From Nocardia jinanensis (GTDB taxonomy: Bacteria; Actinomycetota; Actinomycetes; Mycobacteriales; Mycobacteriaceae): a stretch of DNA of 64,000 bases. The notes beneath the pieces were generated by a model, which did no database searches, was not told where the DNA came from, and saw only the letters and a list, made by a program, of their open reading frames with translations. Below, piece by piece: positions 54,188 through 62,984 of this stretch (the stretch's first letter is position 1; the number at the start of each line of letters is the position of its first letter). The position numbers were made by a program, and so were the translations under genes. The stretch lies in NCBI RefSeq assembly GCF_014645735.1, contig NZ_BMMH01000001.1, forward strand, positions 806,001-870,000, in the 5' to 3' direction.

Positions 54188-55047
54188 GGCAGGGTGAGGA
54201 TTTCGGCGCCGGTCTCGGTGACCACGAGAGTGTGCTCGAACTGGGCCGTCCACTTGCGGTCCTTGGTGACCACGGTCCAGCCGTCGTCCCAGATCTCGTA
54301 GTCGATTCCACCCAGGTTGATCATGGGTTCGATGGTGAAGGTCATCCCGGGTTCGATAACCGATTCGACCGCGGGCTGGTCGTAGTGCAGGATCACCAGG
54401 CCGCTGTGGAAGGTGGGTCCGACCCCGTGCCCGGTGAAATCCCGGACGACGCCGTAACCGAACCGGTTCGCGTAGGACTCGATCACCCGGCCGATCACGT
54501 TGAGGGCGCGCCCCGGACGTACCGCTCTGATAGCGCGCGCGGTCGCCTCCTCGGTGCGTTCGACGAGCAGTTTCACCTCTTCGTCGACCTCGCCCGCCAG
54601 GAAGGTGGCGTTGGTATCACCGTGCACACCGTGGATATAGGCGGTGACATCGATATTGACGATGTCACCGTCCTCTACCACCGTGTTGTCGGGGATACCG
54701 TGGCAGATCACCTCGTTGAGCGAGGTGCAGCACGATTTGGGGAAACCCTTGTACCCGAGCGTCGAGGGATAGGCGCCGTGATCGCACATGTACTCGTGGG
54801 CGATCCGGTCCAGCTCGTCGGTGGTGACTCCCGGCGCGACCGCCTTACCAGCCTCGGCCAGCGCCCGGGCGGCGATCTGCCCGGCGATCCGCATCTTGTC
54901 GATCGTCTCGGGAGTCTGCACCCAGGGCTCGGAGCCCTCCTTCGCCGTCTTCTTCCAGACGTACTCCGGCCGTTCGATCCGGTGAGGGACCTCGCGGATC
55001 GGGGTGGGAGTTCCGGGAAACAACGGCTGGCGGATACGCACGGACAT
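54184..55047 (-). CDS. map: Methionine aminopeptidase, type 1c
   Basis: Removes N-terminal Met from nascent proteins. At 287 aa it has the N-terminal extension with an SH3-binding PxxP-like linker seen in actinobacterial MetAP1c, and the metal ligands in [21 protein letters not shown] (two Asp), [13 protein letters not shown] (His), FTIEPM (Glu) and AQFEHT (Glu). It matches Rv2861c almost throughout, e.g. [25 protein letters not shown]. It is translationally coupled to cobQ. Confidence 0.98.
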   Translation of the reverse strand: MSVRIRQPLFPGTPTPIREVPHRIERPEYVWKKTAKEGSEPWVQTPETIDKMRIAGQIAARALAEAGKAVAPGVTTDELDRIAHEYMCDHGAYPSTLGYKGFPKSCCTSLNEVICHGIPDNTVVEDGDIVNIDVTAYIHGVHGDTNATFLAGEVDEEVKLLVERTEEATARAIRAVRPGRALNVIGRVIESYANRFGYGVVRDFTGHGVGPTFHSGLVILHYDQPAVESVIEPGMTFTIEPMINLGGIDYEIWDDGWTVVTKDRKWTAQFEHTLVVTETGAEILTLP

Positions 55048-55127
55048 GATCCCAGAGTAGTCGGCGCAGGCCGGGCGGTCGCCGGGAACGGTGTCGCCGG
55101 CCCGGGCGCGAGGCTCCGGGCCGCGCG

Positions 55128-55901
55128 TCAGCGGCCGCGACCGCCCGTATTGACCTCGAAGGCGACCCGGTCGCCCCGGTAGAGCGCGGCTACCCGCTCG
55201 ATCGGGCGCCCCTGGGTGTCCATACCGCGGCGCACCACCCGGAACAACGGAACAGCGGGCCGGCAGCCGAGCAGTCCGGCTTCGCGGGGTGCGGCGAGCA
55301 CCGTCTCGATACGTTCGGTGGCACCGCCGTATTCGACCCCGGAATCACCGATGGTCGCCGATAGCGACCCGAGTGGGTCGAAACCCGCGCGCAGCCAGCC
55401 GAATCGGTCCAGCGACAGATCGATGCGCTCCAGCGCGATCGGTTCGCCATCGGCGTGTAGCAGGCGTTCCAAGGTCATGATCGGGGTCTGCAACGGTAGT
55501 TCGAGGTCCCGGGCGATCTCGGCGTCGGCCTCGCCGTCCTCCCAGGACAGCAGACTGCGTACGACACCGGATCCGTCCTCGGCGGTGGGTTCGGGGGCCA
55601 GCGGGCGGACCACTTTCGGGCGGGCCAGTACGGTGCCCCGGCCCTGCCTGCGGATGCGCCCCTCCACCGCGAGATCTCGTAGAGCATGACGGACTGTTTC
55701 CCGGGCGACCCCGAATCGGCCGGCCAGTTCCCGTTCGGCGGGTACCCGGTCGCCGGGGCGTAGCTCGCCGAGCATCGTGTCCAGTTCGGCACGTACCCGG
55801 TAAACCTTCGACAGGGCGGCGATTCCCGGCACCGATGCTGTCACTGTGTCGAGGTCTCGGCGCGACGATACGGCGCCTACGACCCCTTCCGTCTGCCTCA
55901 T
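55128..55901 (-). CDS. GntR family regulator, HutC/UTRA subfamily
   Basis: A 257-aa regulator. The winged helix is [49 protein letters not shown], followed by a UTRA ligand domain ([27 protein letters not shown]...[49 protein letters not shown]). UTRA domains usually bind phosphosugars or small acids. ATG 55901 has GGAGG 10 nt upstream and is preferred over TTG 55919. Two DasR-like GGTCTAG sites lie upstream, suggesting autoregulation. Confidence 0.93.
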   Translation of the reverse strand: MRQTEGVVGAVSSRRDLDTVTASVPGIAALSKVYRVRAELDTMLGELRPGDRVPAERELAGRFGVARETVRHALRDLAVEGRIRRQGRGTVLARPKVVRPLAPEPTAEDGSGVVRSLLSWEDGEADAEIARDLELPLQTPIMTLERLLHADGEPIALERIDLSLDRFGWLRAGFDPLGSLSATIGDSGVEYGGATERIETVLAAPREAGLLGCRPAVPLFRVVRRGMDTQGRPIERVAALYRGDRVAFEVNTGGRGR

Positions 55902-55968
55902 GGCAGAAACTACCTCCAATTGGCCTGTACCGCTGGGTTAACCGGGCATTCGCCGTAGAGTTCCATCC

Positions 55969-56042
55969 GGTCTAGGCCATTCGACATTCTGCGGTCTTCG
56001 TGTGCCCTACTCAGAGGTTCGACGACGTCCATAGGTCTGGAC
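55969..56042. promoter_or_regulatory. DasR/HutC-type operator sites
   Basis: GGTCTAGGCC (55969-55978, followed by AT) differs at one core position from the DasR core GGTCTAGACC. A second, weaker site GGTCTGGAC is at 56034-56042. The first lies 67 bp upstream of the HutC-type GntR start codon and both lie downstream of the DUF4254 stop or at its end. Confidence 0.55.
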
Positions 56043-56064
56043 GTGGCGGTGGTCCGCCGAACCC

Positions 56065-56508
56065 CTACTGCACCGGCAGCCGCCGGCGCCCCACCGCGAC
56101 CTCGGCGATCAGATCGGTATAACCGTCGACGAGTTCGGCGAGGTGGTACCAGTGCCGGTGCGTCCGGTCACTGCGCACTCCGTCGGCCTCGATCGCTTGA
56201 TTCGCGGCAACCCAGCTGTGCGCCATCCGGTCGATCACCGCACCGAGGCTTTCGGTATGCAACGAGGCACCGTTGCGGTGCTGCGGCATCTTCCGGGTGA
56301 TCCAGTCGTTGATCTCGTCCACGAGTTCCGTTCGGCGACAGTCGATTTCCGCGACCTCCGCCATATCGCGAACATGCGCGCGGCGTTTGTGCAGTTCGAC
56401 CAGCGCGTGGGCGAAGCGCAGCAGCACACGCTCCTGAACCCGCCGCCCCTGGAAGGCGCACAGCAGTTGTGGCGCAGTCGGCAGGCTTCCCAGAGTGGGT
56501 GCGCTCAT
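56065..56508 (-). CDS. DUF4254 family protein
   Basis: A 147-aa helical protein: FAHALVELHKRRAHVRDMAEVAEIDCRRTELVDEINDWITRKMPQHRNGASLHTESLGAVIDRMAHSWVAANQAI, matching DUF4254 as seen in Nocardia-type genomes. No function is known. ATG 56508 has GAGGGG 5 nt upstream. The long AT-richer gap upstream contains candidate operators. It is followed by the HutC-type gene on the same strand. Confidence 0.8.
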   Translation of the reverse strand: MSAPTLGSLPTAPQLLCAFQGRRVQERVLLRFAHALVELHKRRAHVRDMAEVAEIDCRRTELVDEINDWITRKMPQHRNGASLHTESLGAVIDRMAHSWVAANQAIEADGVRSDRTHRHWYHLAELVDGYTDLIAEVAVGRRRLPVQ

Positions 56509-56514
56509 CCGCAC

Positions 56515-57201
56515 CCCTCGAACTCACCCGGCACCATCACACTCTGTACCAACATGATCGGCTCTCGATTCGGTAATCCCGGACATCGGATCGTTGTTCA
56601 CAACAAGGCTAGCTGGATCATGCTCTTACATATGCAAGAACACAAGACTCCGGTACGCAATGTTGCGAACAGCGTCCTGCGCAAGCCTAACGACCCTTCC
56701 CACGGGACCGGACCCGGTCCCACCGAAAACACGTACCCGCCATGACCGTTCCCGCCGGCGGCCCGAATCCCCGCCGCCCCGAACCATACCCGCACACCGC
56801 CGAGACCAGGCACGACCGCGCGCTACGCGACCACATCGCAACCGTGCCGAAACATATCCGCACCGCTCACCGGGAACCATACCGATCCCTATGGTGCTGC
56901 GGCACAAGGACCCCGGCGATATCGCCCGCCGTCAAGGGCATACGAGACGGAGTCGGCACAAGACCTTTCGGGATACCCGGCGGGAAAACGGTCGTGCAGC
57001 CGTGATGCACGGTCACTCGCGCGATTCGGATTGCCAAGTATTTGCCGATACTTCGGATGCCCTGGACCGTGATCCATTTCCGCTTCCCCGGTCATCGAGC
57101 CGCCCGCGCGCACGACACGATCGCAACGGTCGGTCGCCGGCACGGCCACCTCATGCGGTATGGATTCTCTGGACAGTTGTCGACAAGGATGTGGTCCCCC
57201 G
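56515..57201. other. Large intergenic region (687 bp) with candidate operators
   Basis: No supportable gene; several open frames on both strands lack family-like sequence or good starts. Short dyads present are TTGTT-CAC-AACAA (56594-56606), the near-palindrome CTTACATATGCAAG (56625-56638) and the perfect palindrome TTGTCGACAA (57177-57186) 15 nt before the acyl-CoA synthetase start. The first 130 bp are less GC-rich than the surroundings and probably hold the DUF4254 promoter. Confidence 0.6.
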
Positions 57202-58845
57202 ATGAGCAGTGCCCCAGACCCCCGAGCCGCCGCCGCGCGCGCGGCGGCCGAGCTCACCGGCCCCGGCGGACCGTTCGAACTGTCGACCGAGACGGTGCTC
57301 GGCGCCCCGATCGCCGTCCGGCGCCATCGGCGCCGCTCGCTGCGCGAACTGCTCGACGCCTCGCAGGCCTGGGGTGAGCGCGACTACCTGGTCACGGCCG
57401 ACCGGCGCATTTCGTTCACCGAGCACGCAGCCGCAGCCCAGGCGCTGGCGCGGGCCCTCGCCGACCGGTACGACGTCGGCCGCGGCGACCGGATCGGCAT
57501 CCTGGCCGCCAACGGCCCCGAATGGGTGATCGCCTTCTGGGCGGCACAGTGCCTCGGCGCGGTCGCGGTCGCCTACAACGCGTGGTGGGCTGCCCCGGAA
57601 GTCGCATACGGCATCCGGCACACCGAACCGGCGGTAATCGTCGCGGACACGAAACGCGCTGTCCTGGCCGCTGATACCGGGGTCCCCGTCCTCACCACGA
57701 CCGAGGACCTGCCGCAGCTGATCGCCGGCCACCGGGGCGCGGCACCGGTGGTTCCGGTCGCCGAGGACGATCCGGCGGTCCTCCTCTACACCAGCGGTAC
57801 CACCGGGCGCCCCAAGGGCGTGGTGCACACTCATCGCAACCTGATCGCGATCACCGACTACCACCGCTACACCGATGCGCTGGGCGCGGCGGTGGGCGGC
57901 CGCGCGCATCGGGAACCGAGCGATAAACGGTTCCTGCTCACCTCGCCCCTCTTCCATATCGCCAGCCTGCACAACCTCGTGATCCCCCGGCTCACCACCG
58001 GCGCCGCCGTAGTCCTGCACACCGGCGCCTTCGACGCCGAACAGGTCCTGGCACTGATGGAACGGGAACGAGTGACCAACTGGGGTGCCGTGCCGACCCT
58101 GGCCGCCCGGCTACTGGAACACGATCTGCGCGGGTACGACCTGTCCGCCCTCACCTCGCTGTCACTGAACGCCGCTCCCTCCTCACCCGCCTTCCAGCAG
58201 CGGCTACGGGGCCGGCTTCCCGGCACCGGAATCGCACTGACCACCAGTTACGGCCTCACCGAGAGTGGTACCGCCGCGACCGTCGCGACACCCGCGGAAC
58301 TCGCCGGTGATCCGGAGACCGTCGGACGCCCGATTCTGGGTGTATCCGTCGAGATCCGCGATACTGCCGGGATTCCCGTGGCCGAGGGCACCGAAGGTGA
58401 GATATGGGTTCGCAGCCCGTACGTCATGCTCGGCTACTGGCGAGACGTTGCGGCGACTGCCGCGGCGATCGACAGCCGACGCTGGTTGCGGACCGGCGAT
58501 TTCGGCACCCTTTCCGGTGGTGCGCTCCGGATGGCCGGGCGCCGTACCGATCTCATTCTGCGCGGCGGAGAGAACGTGTACCCCATCGAAATAGAGAATG
58601 TGCTCGACGAGCATCCGGCGGTGCGGGAGTCCGCAGTACTAGGGGTGCCCGATGACGATCTGGGTCAGCGAGTCGCGGCGGTAGTGGTCACCGATGACCC
58701 GGATACGCTCGATGCCGACGAACTCCGCGCGTTCACCGCCCAGCGGCTCGCGTACTTCAAGGTCCCCGAACGCTGGACGATCACCACCTCACCGCTGCCG
58801 CGCAACGCCACCGGAAAGGTGTTGCGCCGTGAGATCACGCCGTGA
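57202..58845 (+). CDS. Acyl-CoA synthetase / AMP-dependent ligase (FadD-like)
   Basis: Class I adenylate-forming enzyme of 547 aa. The P-loop-like motif is [20 protein letters not shown], and [18 protein letters not shown] and [22 protein letters not shown] follow; the C-terminal catalytic Lys is in [15 protein letters not shown]. It activates a carboxylic acid as acyl-AMP and then CoA thioester; chain type is not readable. The ATG at 57202 gives [20 protein letters not shown]. It stands alone, preceded by a TTGTCGACAA palindrome. Confidence 0.93.
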   Translation: MSSAPDPRAAAARAAAELTGPGGPFELSTETVLGAPIAVRRHRRRSLRELLDASQAWGERDYLVTADRRISFTEHAAAAQALARALADRYDVGRGDRIGILAANGPEWVIAFWAAQCLGAVAVAYNAWWAAPEVAYGIRHTEPAVIVADTKRAVLAADTGVPVLTTTEDLPQLIAGHRGAAPVVPVAEDDPAVLLYTSGTTGRPKGVVHTHRNLIAITDYHRYTDALGAAVGGRAHREPSDKRFLLTSPLFHIASLHNLVIPRLTTGAAVVLHTGAFDAEQVLALMERERVTNWGAVPTLAARLLEHDLRGYDLSALTSLSLNAAPSSPAFQQRLRGRLPGTGIALTTSYGLTESGTAATVATPAELAGDPETVGRPILGVSVEIRDTAGIPVAEGTEGEIWVRSPYVMLGYWRDVAATAAAIDSRRWLRTGDFGTLSGGALRMAGRRTDLILRGGENVYPIEIENVLDEHPAVRESAVLGVPDDDLGQRVAAVVVTDDPDTLDADELRAFTAQRLAYFKVPERWTITTSPLPRNATGKVLRREITP

Positions 58846-58972
58846 GCACCGGTTTGTGACCTCTGCCAGTCCCATCGCGGGTCTTTCCTCGTTATTGTTG
58901 CTCTACAGAAGGCGTGGCGGGCGAGCGATAGTGATCGGCGGACCACGCCACGCGCGAGTCGAAAGGGATGAC

Positions 58973-59842
58973 ATGGCAGGCAAACGCACCGTCCTCACGG
59001 CGGGCCTGCGCCGGCTCTCGGTGCTGCTGCTGGAGATGCGCGACGACGCCGGGCTGAGCAAAGAGGATGTCAGCGCTCGGACCGGGATCAATGTGACCAC
59101 CCTGTATCGCATCGAGACCGCACAGGCCCGGCCGCAGCGTCGCACACTGATGACCATGCTGGACCTCTACGGCGTCGAAGAGGTTCGGCGCGACGAGGCC
59201 CTGGAATTGTTGTCCGACGCCCAGAAGCCCGGCATGTCGCGGCCCTACGAGGCGAGCCTGTCGGAGGTTTACGCCGCGTACATCAATTTCGAATCGGTGG
59301 CGCTGTCGGCCCGGCATTATCAGACCTCTTTCATTCCCGGGCTGTTGCAGACCGAGCAGTACGCCATGGCCGTGATCGATACGTGTATGCCGAAATTGGA
59401 GGCATCGGATCTGGAACGCCGGGCGCGCGCCCGGATGGACCGGGCCGCGGTCCTGGCCAAGGACGAGCCGCTCGAATTATGGGTGGTACTCGACGAAGCC
59501 GCCATCCGCCGGATGGTCGGCGGCCCGGAGGTCATGAGCGGCCAATTGCGCCGGCTGGGTGAGGCGACCAAACGCAAGAACGTGATCCTGCAGATCCTCC
59601 CCTTCGACGCGGGCGCCCACCCGGGTATGGCCGGATCGTTCACAATTCTCGATTTCCCCGACCCCACCGATCCCGAACTGGTCTATGTCGAGGGCATTTC
59701 CGGCGACGCGCTCGTCGAGGGGCATACCGAGATCCGGCGTTTCGGTGTCATGTTCGACCAGCTGCGGGCAATGGCACTGAGCCCCCGGGACTCCGCGGTG
59801 GTGATCGCCGAGGCCGCCGCGGCGGCCGAAGCGATGGCCTGA
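58973..59842 (+). CDS. XRE helix-turn-helix regulator with DUF5753
   Basis: A 289-aa actinobacterial regulator. The N-terminal HTH is LRRLSVLLLEMRDDAGLSKEDVSARTGINVTTLYRIETAQARPQRRTLMTMLDLYGV. The DUF5753 domain (YINFESVALSARHYQTSFIPGLLQTEQYAMAVI...NVILQILPFDAGAHPGMAGSFTILDFPDP) follows. Such proteins usually precede a small DUF397 partner, which is missing here: the next gene is a permease. ATG 58973 follows GAAAGGGATG. Function likely developmental or stress regulation; target unknown. Confidence 0.92.
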   Translation: MAGKRTVLTAGLRRLSVLLLEMRDDAGLSKEDVSARTGINVTTLYRIETAQARPQRRTLMTMLDLYGVEEVRRDEALELLSDAQKPGMSRPYEASLSEVYAAYINFESVALSARHYQTSFIPGLLQTEQYAMAVIDTCMPKLEASDLERRARARMDRAAVLAKDEPLELWVVLDEAAIRRMVGGPEVMSGQLRRLGEATKRKNVILQILPFDAGAHPGMAGSFTILDFPDPTDPELVYVEGISGDALVEGHTEIRRFGVMFDQLRAMALSPRDSAVVIAEAAAAAEAMA

Positions 59843-59951
59843 TCTTGTGAACAGCCTGTGAACTAGGAGTCCGGGCCACACCGAGTGGGTACCCGGACCG
59901 GGACTGTTCGATTCACGGCTCGTACGGCCACTGCGGGGATGAGGGGTTCTC

Positions 59952-61337
59952 TTGGCAGACGTCACCGACCGGACCGGACCGGCGCAGCAACCGGAGCTCA
60001 AACGGGTCATGGGCCCGTGGCTGCTGTTGCTGTTCATCGTCGGCGATATTCTCGGCACCGGTATCTACGCACTCACCGGCCGCGTGGCCGGGGAGGTCGG
60101 CGGGGCGGTGTGGGTCCCGTTCCTGGTCGCGTTCGGGGTCGCGATGATCACCGGCCTCAGCTATCTGGAACTGGTCACCAAATACCCGCAGGCCGCCGGG
60201 GCCGCGCTCTACACACACAAGGCATTCGGCATCCATTTCGTCACCTTCATGGTGACCTTCGCGGTGATGAGTTCCGGTATCACCTCCGCCGCGACCGCGG
60301 CCAAAGCCTTCGCGGCGAACTTCGCCGAAGCCTTCGAATTCGACGGCAACGGACTACTGCTCACCGTGATCGCCCTGGCGTTCATGGCCGCGGTCGCGGC
60401 GATCAACCTGCGCGGCGTCGGCGAGAGCGTCAAGGCCAATGTCCTGCTCACCTGTGTGGAACTATCCGGTCTGCTGATCGTGGTGTGTATCGGAATGTGG
60501 GCATTGGGGTTCGGTAACGGCGACTTCGGCCGGATCGTCGAATTCGACACCGGGGACCGTACGGCGTTCGGCGGAGTCATCGCGGCGACGACGCTGGCCT
60601 TCTATGCCATGGTCGGGTTCGAGGATTCGGTGAATATGGCCGAAGAGACCAAAGAGCCCAGCCGGATCTTCCCGAAGATCCTGCTCAGTGGGCTGCTGAT
60701 CACCGGCGCCATCTACATCGTGGTCTCCATCACCGCGGTGGCCCTGGTCCCACCCGAGAAACTCGCCGAGGGTGATACCCCCTTGCTGCAGGTCGTGAAG
60801 ATCGGCGCACCGGGATTCCCGACTCAGATCTTCGCCTTCATCACTATGTTCGCCGTGGCCAACTCGGCACTGATCAATATGCTCATGGCCAGTCGGCTGC
60901 TGTACGGAATGGCCAAGCACAAGGTGGTCCCACGGGTGCTGGGCAGGGTCGGCCAGGGCCGCCGCACACCGTATATCGCGATCATGTTCACCACCGCGCT
61001 CGCCTTCGGACTGCTCGCCTTCGTCGACGATGTCCCCGAACTCGGCGGCACCACCGCGCTGCTGCTGCTCGTGGTCTTCACCATCGTCAATATCGCGGTA
61101 CTGGTGCTGCGGCGCGACACGGTCGGACACGATCACTTCCGCACCCCGACGCCGCTGCCGGTGCTCGGCGCGGTGTGCTGTGCGTATCTGGCCACCCCGT
61201 TCACCGATCGCAATCCCCAGCAGTACGTCATCGCCGGGGTGCTGCTCGTCGTCGGTGTCGTGCTGTGGGCGTTCACCGCACTGTGGAACAAACAGCACAA
61301 TGTGCGGTCCCTGGGCCCGGGGATCGATATCGAGTAG
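59952..61337 (+). CDS. APC superfamily amino acid/amine permease
   Basis: A 461-aa transporter with about 12 membrane helices. The first helix motif is LLFIVGDILGTGIYALTGRVAGEVGG, the unwound GTGIY typical of the APC family, and FYAMVGFEDSVNMAEETKEPSRIFPKIL carries the conserved E-rich helix 6-7 loop. Substrate unknown; cationic amino acids or ethanolamine-type amines are options. The TTG at 59952 has GAGGGG 9 nt upstream. It is 109 bp downstream of the XRE gene and may be its target. Confidence 0.9.
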   Translation: MADVTDRTGPAQQPELKRVMGPWLLLLFIVGDILGTGIYALTGRVAGEVGGAVWVPFLVAFGVAMITGLSYLELVTKYPQAAGAALYTHKAFGIHFVTFMVTFAVMSSGITSAATAAKAFAANFAEAFEFDGNGLLLTVIALAFMAAVAAINLRGVGESVKANVLLTCVELSGLLIVVCIGMWALGFGNGDFGRIVEFDTGDRTAFGGVIAATTLAFYAMVGFEDSVNMAEETKEPSRIFPKILLSGLLITGAIYIVVSITAVALVPPEKLAEGDTPLLQVVKIGAPGFPTQIFAFITMFAVANSALINMLMASRLLYGMAKHKVVPRVLGRVGQGRRTPYIAIMFTTALAFGLLAFVDDVPELGGTTALLLLVVFTIVNIAVLVLRRDTVGHDHFRTPTPLPVLGAVCCAYLATPFTDRNPQQYVIAGVLLVVGVVLWAFTALWNKQHNVRSLGPGIDIE

Positions 61338-61432
61338 CCTGCCACGCTCCCGCCCAGGTCGCCGGTTCTCCACCGGTGGGCAGGAATTCGCGGAAGTGAC
61401 GAGCGGACCCGCGATCGGTAACGTATTCGCCG

Positions 61433-61960
61433 ATGACAAGCATGGACGCCAGGTTCGGCGATGCGGCTGGGTCGGTGCCCCTGCCCAGCCCGTGGGACCT
61501 CAACGCCTACCTCGCCGAGGTGGCCGCGCACCGGAAGCGGCCGATCTCGTTACAGCCGGCCCACCGGTCGGCGCTGGCCGATCTGGGATGCAACGGTAAC
61601 GGCCTCTGGATCGCCCGCAAGAACGACGACATCATCGTCTTCGACGCATCAGCCTCGGGCCGCAACGCCGACCACATCGTGCTGCACGCGATCGGTCATA
61701 TGCTGATGGGCCACGGCGGGCCGGGGGCCGAGGATCCGGACACCACTCGCATCTCGCTCGGGGCGCTCAACGCCTCATTGCTCGACGCGCTCGCCACGAT
61801 CGCGCCCGGATCGATCACCCAGATCCTGGGCCGCGACGATTTCGGTCCCGACCGGGAACGCGAGGCGGGGGTGTTCGCCGAGATGACCATGGTCTACGCG
61901 GCGCTGCCCCGGCGGCGCACCCGGTCCTTCTGGCCGTTCGGACGTCGCCGCAACAAATAG
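61433..61960 (+). CDS. ImmA/IrrE-like (ParH-like) protein with degenerate metal motif
   Basis: A 175-aa soluble protein. Residues 81-96 read HIVLHAIGHMLMGHGG, aligning with the ImmA/IrrE LHEIGHLLLGH zinc motif except that the catalytic Glu is Ala (HAIGH at 85-89). Preceding segments (PISLQPAHRSALADLGCNGNGLWIARKNDDIIVFDASAS) fit the family of actinobacterial partners of XRE regulators. The C-terminus is basic (RRRTRSFWPFGRRRNK). ATG 61433 or 61442. It lacks an adjacent HTH gene, the usual partner, so its role is uncertain. Confidence 0.7.
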   Translation: MTSMDARFGDAAGSVPLPSPWDLNAYLAEVAAHRKRPISLQPAHRSALADLGCNGNGLWIARKNDDIIVFDASASGRNADHIVLHAIGHMLMGHGGPGAEDPDTTRISLGALNASLLDALATIAPGSITQILGRDDFGPDREREAGVFAEMTMVYAALPRRRTRSFWPFGRRRNK

Positions 61961-62027
61961 CACGCCCCGGCACGCGGACGGGTACGAATGCTTCCGATAC
62001 CCGGATGAGGGTCTACGCTTGTGGGCC

Positions 62028-62522
62028 GTGGCCGAACCGCAGACACCCGCCCCGCATCCCGATATCGCCCCGCTGGCCGGATTGCTCGGCACCTGGCGCG
62101 GTGCGGGGCAGGGTGATTACCCCACGATCGAGCCTTTCGGCTATCTGGAGGAGATCACATTCGGGCATTTGGGCCGCCCGTTCCTGACCTACCGGCAGCG
62201 CACCCGGCACGCCGACGACAATCGCCCGTTGCACGTGGAGACCGGCTACCTGCGTTGTCCCGGCCCCGATCGAGTGGAGCTCATTCTCTCCCATCCCACC
62301 GGGATCACCGAGATCTGCGAGGGAAAACTCACGCTCGGCGACGACGAGATCCGCATGGAACTGGAATCGACCGCGATCGGTCTGAGCACGACGGCCAAAT
62401 CCGTGACCGCGCTGAGCCGGACCATCCATATGCACGCCGGAGTCATCGACTACACCCTGCAGATGGGTGCTGTGGGCCTGCCCTTACAGGATCATCTCGC
62501 GGCCAGCCTGCAGAAAGTCTGA
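62028..62522 (+). CDS. Nitrobindin (THAP4/DUF1794 heme-binding beta-barrel)
   Basis: A 164-aa heme-binding beta-barrel: HPDIAPLAGLLGTWRGAGQGDYPTIEPFGYLEEITFGHLGRPFLTYRQRTR, with the GxWxGxGxGxYPTI family motif, and SHPTGITEI and DYTLQMGAVGLPLQDHLAASL. It matches Rv2717c nitrobindin, a ferric-heme protein that reacts with NO or peroxynitrite. The proximal His is expected near the C-terminal DHL. GTG 62028 is preferred over TTG 62019. Confidence 0.93.
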   Translation: MAEPQTPAPHPDIAPLAGLLGTWRGAGQGDYPTIEPFGYLEEITFGHLGRPFLTYRQRTRHADDNRPLHVETGYLRCPGPDRVELILSHPTGITEICEGKLTLGDDEIRMELESTAIGLSTTAKSVTALSRTIHMHAGVIDYTLQMGAVGLPLQDHLAASLQKV

Positions 62523-62554
62523 ACGGGACATAACGAGTAGATCACGGATCTCGG

Positions 62555-62568
62555 TGACCCGGGTCACG
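62555..62568. promoter_or_regulatory. GlxR/CRP-type palindrome
   Basis: GTGACCCGGGTCAC is a perfect 14-bp palindrome and fits the actinobacterial CRP/GlxR core GTGA-N6-TCAC. It lies 33 bp after the nitrobindin stop and 170 bp upstream of the small secreted peptide gene, in the only sizeable gap here. Confidence 0.5.
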
Positions 62569-62738
62569 ATTTGCTCGTCATCGATTTTCTGCACCTTTCC
62601 ATCTTGTCTCGGTGCGCACTCCCGGCTTAGGTTGGCCTGAGCAGCAAATCATCAGATAACTCTTCCGCAGAGTCCGGTCGCTCAGCAGCGACCCGAGCTC
62701 GCTGTCTGTCGAACCTCTGATTCGGAGGGAGCCGCGAA

Positions 62739-62966
62739 ATGAAGCGTTTCACCGTTGGTTTCATCACCGCCGGATTGATTCTGGGGGGCACCGGGGTCGT
62801 CGAGATCCTGGGCACCGATACCGCCTCGTCCGCGCCGGTCACCGACCGGACGGTATCGGTCGTCGCCCCCGCGCGGGTCAGTGATTCGGTGACCACCGAT
62901 ACCCGCATCACCGATATAGGCCATCGTTACGCGACTCGATCGGGTACCGAATCGGCCGGACAGTGA
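62739..62966 (+). CDS. Small secreted peptide, 75 aa
   Basis: A short protein with a signal-peptide-like start (MKRFTVGFITAGLILGGTGVVEILG) followed by a Thr/Ser/Val-rich tail (APVTDRTVSVVAPARVSDSVTTDTRITDIG). GGAGGGAG lies 8 nt before the ATG, an unusually good ribosome-binding site. Cleavage near TASSA is likely; it may otherwise be a signal-anchored peptide. No family recognised. It is flanked by nitrobindin upstream and converges on the PBP gene. Confidence 0.7.
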   Translation: MKRFTVGFITAGLILGGTGVVEILGTDTASSAPVTDRTVSVVAPARVSDSVTTDTRITDIGHRYATRSGTESAGQ

Positions 62967-62984
62967 CCGGCCGCCCGGAGCCGA

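Noticed and set aside
56594..57205. Open frames in the 687-bp gap on both strands
   Set aside because: Products are Arg/Pro/His-rich without recognisable domains, and the starts lack convincing ribosome-binding sites.
62627..62645. IdeR/DtxR iron box at TTAGGTTGGCCTGA
   Set aside because: Only the left half fits TTAGGTTAGGCTAACCTAA; about 12 of 19 positions match and the right half is poor.
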